Below, piece after piece: positions 60,567 through 64,000 of a stretch of DNA of 64,000 nt. Made by a program: the position numbers and the translations under genes. This DNA is from JAJVID01 sp035714085 (GTDB taxonomy: Bacteria; Acidobacteriota; Blastocatellia; RBC074), in contig DASTMP010000005.1 in assembly GCA_035714085.1 (NCBI GenBank), positions 12,750-76,749 of the forward strand, in the 5' to 3' direction. The notes beneath the pieces were generated by a model. It saw nothing but the letters and a program-made list of their open reading frames with translations, was not told the origin of the DNA and did not search any database. Each line of letters opens with the position of its first letter. Position 1 is the first letter of the stretch.

Positions 60567-60688
60567 CATTTTCTCCAGGCTAAATGGCGCCACGAAGAAT
60601 CGGCGTAGATATTCAAACCCGAAATCGCCTTTCACTCTCTTCGTTTTGGGCGCCAGTCAAAGTATTGCCGTTTCGGCGCCAGGAAGCC

Positions 60689-62038
60689 TTAAATCAAATC
60701 CCAGGGCTTCCGCGCTTTGCGCCCGAGCAGCTTCGACGCCGCGGCGTCATTGACGAAATCTTCTTTGGCCGCGTCCCACACGATTTTTCGTTTCGTCTTA
60801 TAAGCGATGTTGCCGAGGTGGGGAACAGTGGTCGAGCGGTGACCGATTTCGATGTCGGCGTTCGGCGTTTTGCGCGAGCGCACGCATTCGATGAAGTTAG
60901 CGACGTGCAGGTCTGTGGCGTCTTTCGATTGAACGCGCTTCGCCTCCATCCGATAACTTTCGACTGGTTTGCTTCTCTCACGCGCCGTGCGCGCGGCCCT
61001 CGCCGGCTCCGGGTAAATTTCGAAACCGATGCGGTCGGCGAAGAGCGCGCCGTTTGCGCCGTAATACGCCTCTCCGTGAGGGCGGTCGTCTTTGCCTCGC
61101 ATCTGATAATAGCTCATCTCCGGCGTGCGCCCGCCGAGGCCATGCGCGTTCAGGTTGCAGGCTTCGTAGCTGAGAATGAAGTCCGCGTATTCGTAAGTCA
61201 CCTGCAACACGTCAGGCGTTTCGCCAGCGTCTTTCAACGAGAACCTGCCGCCAGACGCGCTCACGCTGCGCGGAGCTTCAACCCCCATCACCTGATGCAC
61301 GGTGTCGAACCGGTGCGTGCCGAAATCGGTGAGCGTGCCTCCGGCGTAATCCCAGAACCAGCGGAACGTCCCTAGGAATCGAGCGCGGTTGAACGGGACT
61401 TTCGGCGCGGGGCCGAGATAGAAATCCCAATCGAGACCTTCGGGCGGCGGGCCCTCGGGCGGGCGACCGATGCCATCGGGCGTCAGGTTGCTGTAGTTCC
61501 AGACGCGCACGAAGCGCACCTCGCCGAGCTCGCCAGATTTGATGATGCGCTCGACCTCGCGGTAATGCGGGGCTGAGCGATGCTGCGTGCCGGCTTGCGC
61601 AATGCGTTTGTGTTTTCGCGCGGCTGCGACCATCGCGCGCCCTTCCTTGATGTTGTGCGCCAGCGGCTTCTCGACGTAAACGTCCTTGCCCGCCTCGCAG
61701 GCCATGACCATCGGGATCGCGTGCCAGTGATCGGGCGTGGCGATGTGGACAGCGTCAATCTCTTTCAGTTCGAGCAGCTTTCTGAAATCACCGAAGACTC
61801 GCGCCGCCGGGTTGAGCTGCTGTTTCGCCCGCTCGGCGTTCGGCGCGTAAACGTCGCAAACCGCGCCGTACTCCGCGCCCGGAACCTGCCGCATCAATTG
61901 CGCGACGTCCAGTCCGCGCCCGCCGCAGCCGATCAACCCGATCACGACGCGATCATTGGCGCCGATGATGCGATTGGCTGAAACGGCCGTGGTCGATACC
62001 GCCGCCGTCGTTTGTCTGATGAATTCTCGTCTTTTCAT
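60689..62038 (-). CDS. Tat-exported Gfo/Idh/MocA oxidoreductase
   Basis: A 449-residue oxidoreductase with a twin-arginine signal (KRREFIRQTTAAVS). Rossmann start IGLIGCGGRGLD; family EKP in VEKPLAHNI and QAGTQHRS. Start ATG at 62038 lies two bases after the stop of the GMC gene; a GTG at 62044 overlapping that stop (GTGA) is also possible. With the GMC enzyme, it likely oxidises sugars or glycosides outside the cytoplasm. Paralogue of 15326. Confidence 0.88.
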   Translation of the reverse strand: MKRREFIRQTTAAVSTTAVSANRIIGANDRVVIGLIGCGGRGLDVAQLMRQVPGAEYGAVCDVYAPNAERAKQQLNPAARVFGDFRKLLELKEIDAVHIATPDHWHAIPMVMACEAGKDVYVEKPLAHNIKEGRAMVAAARKHKRIAQAGTQHRSAPHYREVERIIKSGELGEVRFVRVWNYSNLTPDGIGRPPEGPPPEGLDWDFYLGPAPKVPFNRARFLGTFRWFWDYAGGTLTDFGTHRFDTVHQVMGVEAPRSVSASGGRFSLKDAGETPDVLQVTYEYADFILSYEACNLNAHGLGGRTPEMSYYQMRGKDDRPHGEAYYGANGALFADRIGFEIYPEPARAARTARERSKPVESYRMEAKRVQSKDATDLHVANFIECVRSRKTPNADIEIGHRSTTVPHLGNIAYKTKRKIVWDAAKEDFVNDAAASKLLGRKARKPWDLI

Positions 62039-62040
62039 AC

Positions 62041-63657
62041 TCACATCCGTCTGAGCTGTTCGTAAACGTGATCCGCCGAGCGCGACGCCAGCGCCATCAC
62101 CGTCAGCGTCGGGTTCTTCTCCGAATAATCAATGAAGCCGCTCCCGTCGGCGACGTAAAGATTCTCGACGTCGTGCGATCCCAGGAACGGCGTCAGCACC
62201 GATGTCTTCGGATCATTGCCCATCTTGCAGGTTCCGACGAAATGCACGCTGTCCACGCCGGGCTGCCGCGACGTGTAGGCGATCACGCCGCCCGAAGCCT
62301 CGATGATCTCAGAAATCTTCTCGGTCGCGTCTTTGAAACTCGCGCGATCTTCGGTCGTGATGTCGAAATGAATTTTGGGCGCCGGCAGCCCGTATTGGTC
62401 CTTCAGATTCGGGTCCAACTCGACGTAACGTTCAGGCGAAGGGATCATCCCGTTCTGTGAATAGAGATTGATCAGAGCGGGGAATCGCCCGCGGGCTCCG
62501 CGCTTGAAGTCCGAGCCGAAGCCGGCGATGTCGTGGGCGAAGCCGGGATTGCCGACGCCCAGCCTCGTGCCCGAATCGACGATGATGTGATAACCCTTCG
62601 GAAAATCCGGATGAGGCTTCTCCCAGTAGAACGACGCGATGTATGCGTGGCTGCTCTCGGTCCCGTCGTCGTTCATCACGTCGCGGCCTGCGAGCGATTT
62701 CAGGTAGCCTCCGGCCGACGCGCTCGTGTGGCTGATCAGGTTTTTGCCGACCAGCCCGCTGGAATTGGCCAGCCCCGTGGGGAAGTGAGGCGACTTCGAC
62801 ATCAACAACAAACGCGCCGATTCGATAGGTCCGCACGCCAGCGCGATGTAGCGCGCTCTGACCTCGTAGCTTTTCATAGTCCGCGCGTCGTAATAGCGCA
62901 CGCCCGTGGCCCTCTTGCCGTCCTGGCTGACGATGACCTCCGCGGCGTTGGCGAAGAGAATCAGTTTGAGCTTGCCGGTCTTGAGCGCCTCAGGGATCGA
63001 GGTATTGGCCGAAGTGAATTTTGATTCGGTGTCGCAACCGCGCATGCAATGGCCGCAATAATGGCAAGCGGGTCGCTTCGACCAGTTGCGCTCGGTCAGG
63101 ATTGCCTTGCGCGCGGCGATCATCCGGTATCGCTGCGGGTCGAGCTTCTCGCAACCTTTCTTTACTTCATAAGCAGCGCAATTCCAGGGCAGAGGCTTGA
63201 GAAAGACTCCGTCCGGCACGTTCGGGTGATGGTCATAATTGCCCGTCACGCCCATCAGTTGTTCCATCCGGTCGTAATATGGCTTGAGTTCATCGTACTT
63301 GACCGGCCAGGCGGCGAAATCGAAGGGGCTGTTGCGCCAGCTCAATCCCGCCCAGAGCAACGTCTTGCCGCCGACGGCCTTGGTCAGGAAATAGTCGATG
63401 CCCGTATTGCCTTCTCTGGCGAACGGCTCTTTTACGGGATCGACCCTGAGATGGCGGCGCGGGTCCCAGCCTAAGCCGTTCTTCGGCGCCTCGTATGGCA
63501 TCGTGTGACTGTAAAAATCCTTAGCGGGCTCAACCCATTTGCCGGCTTCTAGCGCTACGACCGAAGCGCCGCGCTGAGCGAGTTGCATCGCCACGACTCC
63601 TCCTGCCGCGCCTGTGCCGACCACACACACGTCGTAAATTGTGGAGTTCTGTTTCAT
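62041..63657 (-). CDS. GMC-family FAD-dependent oxidoreductase
   Basis: A 538-residue flavoprotein: FAD motif VVGTGAAGGVVAMQL and later GTCKMGNDPKTSVLTPFLG, LYVADGSGFIDYS with C-terminal NPTLTVMALA. A CXXC/C cluster (HYCGHCMRGCDTESKF) like that of sugar dehydrogenases is present. No Tat signal. GMC enzymes oxidise sugar alcohols or glycosides; with the downstream Tat Gfo/Idh and UxuA-like genes it may form an oxidation pathway for sugar lactones or 3-keto-glycosides. The 3' end touches the next gene. Confidence 0.88.
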   Translation of the reverse strand: MKQNSTIYDVCVVGTGAAGGVVAMQLAQRGASVVALEAGKWVEPAKDFYSHTMPYEAPKNGLGWDPRRHLRVDPVKEPFAREGNTGIDYFLTKAVGGKTLLWAGLSWRNSPFDFAAWPVKYDELKPYYDRMEQLMGVTGNYDHHPNVPDGVFLKPLPWNCAAYEVKKGCEKLDPQRYRMIAARKAILTERNWSKRPACHYCGHCMRGCDTESKFTSANTSIPEALKTGKLKLILFANAAEVIVSQDGKRATGVRYYDARTMKSYEVRARYIALACGPIESARLLLMSKSPHFPTGLANSSGLVGKNLISHTSASAGGYLKSLAGRDVMNDDGTESSHAYIASFYWEKPHPDFPKGYHIIVDSGTRLGVGNPGFAHDIAGFGSDFKRGARGRFPALINLYSQNGMIPSPERYVELDPNLKDQYGLPAPKIHFDITTEDRASFKDATEKISEIIEASGGVIAYTSRQPGVDSVHFVGTCKMGNDPKTSVLTPFLGSHDVENLYVADGSGFIDYSEKNPTLTVMALASRSADHVYEQLRRM

Positions 63658-64000
63658 AGATGTTTCGGATTGCGGACGATCGTCTCAAATCACTTCGATT
63701 GGTGGGCGGAACTATAGTGGAAGGCGTGAATAGAGACAACGGCGAAGAAGATTCGGCGCAAGAAAGCTTGCTACAAAAGGACGAGACGATCTGATAACTC
63801 ACGCCGAATCAGTACTGCTCGCGTTACTGCTTCGGCGATCCATCACTCAGTTAATCGAAGAGCGTGCAAATAAAACCACTTTGCAATCAACACATTGATT
63901 GGCGCAAACCTGGGTACGCGTCGCTTCCAGCGCGCAGTCCTGGCAGGAGGCGCATTGAAAAGCAATTGGGCGAGTGGCCGAGACTGCGCGCTGGAAGCGA
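63658..64000. repeat. Intergenic end with a perfect 19-bp inverted repeat
   Basis: No gene. 63921-63939 and 63982-64000 are a perfect 19-bp inverted repeat (TCGCTTCCAGCGCGCAGTC) around a 42-base loop, cut by the window edge. A short REP-like half-site (CAGTACTGCTCGCG) is near 63810. Confidence 0.7.

Overview
The window looks like a chromosomal piece of an Acidobacteriota genome, probably of the Blastocatellia type. This is inferred from gene content, not from a marker gene: there is no rRNA or tRNA here. The pointers are a VPS10/BNR exo-repeat protein, two TPR-CHAT proteins tied to sigma/anti-sigma modules, zinc-less anti-sigma N-termini, Tat-exported Gfo/Idh/MocA oxidoreductases, a stand-alone MacB-type periplasmic domain, abundant secreted peptidases, and many short palindromic and heptamer repeats between genes.

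Layout. 67-9567 (minus): a six-gene operon of membrane VWA protein, caspase-like protein, TPR-peptidase MA protein, DUF4159, MoxR ATPase and DUF58 protein, with the stub of a four-helix-bundle gene wedged before DUF58. 9787-10990: two small convergent membrane proteins. 11404-16642 (plus): an orphan efflux adaptor lipoprotein, a dTDP-rhamnose-epimerase-like SDR, two translationally coupled DUF218 proteins and a Tat-exported oxidoreductase. 17322-21257 (plus): a zinc-finger anti-sigma-like membrane protein followed by a TPR-CHAT protein. 21383-22679 (minus): a duplicated pair of secreted CPAPAPV-repeat proteins. 23192-29789 (minus): a histidine kinase and response regulator, then an S41 peptidase and a LolA-like periplasmic protein. 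30110-43201: mostly secreted enzymes on the plus strand (VPS10/BNR protein, alpha/beta-hydrolase fusion, S9 peptidase, M48 peptidase-propeller) with a quinone oxidoreductase on the minus strand and a GntR regulator at the end.

43202-48732 (minus) is the most system-like locus: ECF sigma factor, then one polypeptide joining a zinc-less anti-sigma domain, a membrane helix, TPRs and a CHAT protease with His and Cys intact, then a 284-residue protein of unknown family. 49492-56577 (plus) is an accessory/catabolic run: amidase, DinB-like protein, MacB-domain lipoprotein, SDR, LamG-like protein, rhamnose mutarotase, PLP decarboxylase and a KDG-dehydratase-like protein. 56965-63657 (minus) holds an FG-GAP/thioredoxin fusion, an MFS gene with its middle deleted, and a three-gene set (GMC oxidoreductase, Tat-Gfo/Idh, Tat-mannonate-dehydratase-like) that suggests sugar oxidation at or beyond the inner membrane.

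The intergenic DNA is unusually structured. At least four families of 7- to 8-base tandem repeats occur as inverted pairs between genes, and in several places they run into coding sequence and are translated (DUF58, CHAT, the protein at 41815, the MFS remnant). A separate REP-like family with a GTACCGCGAGCGG/GTACCGCGCGCG core forms long palindromes at 36245 and 44090.
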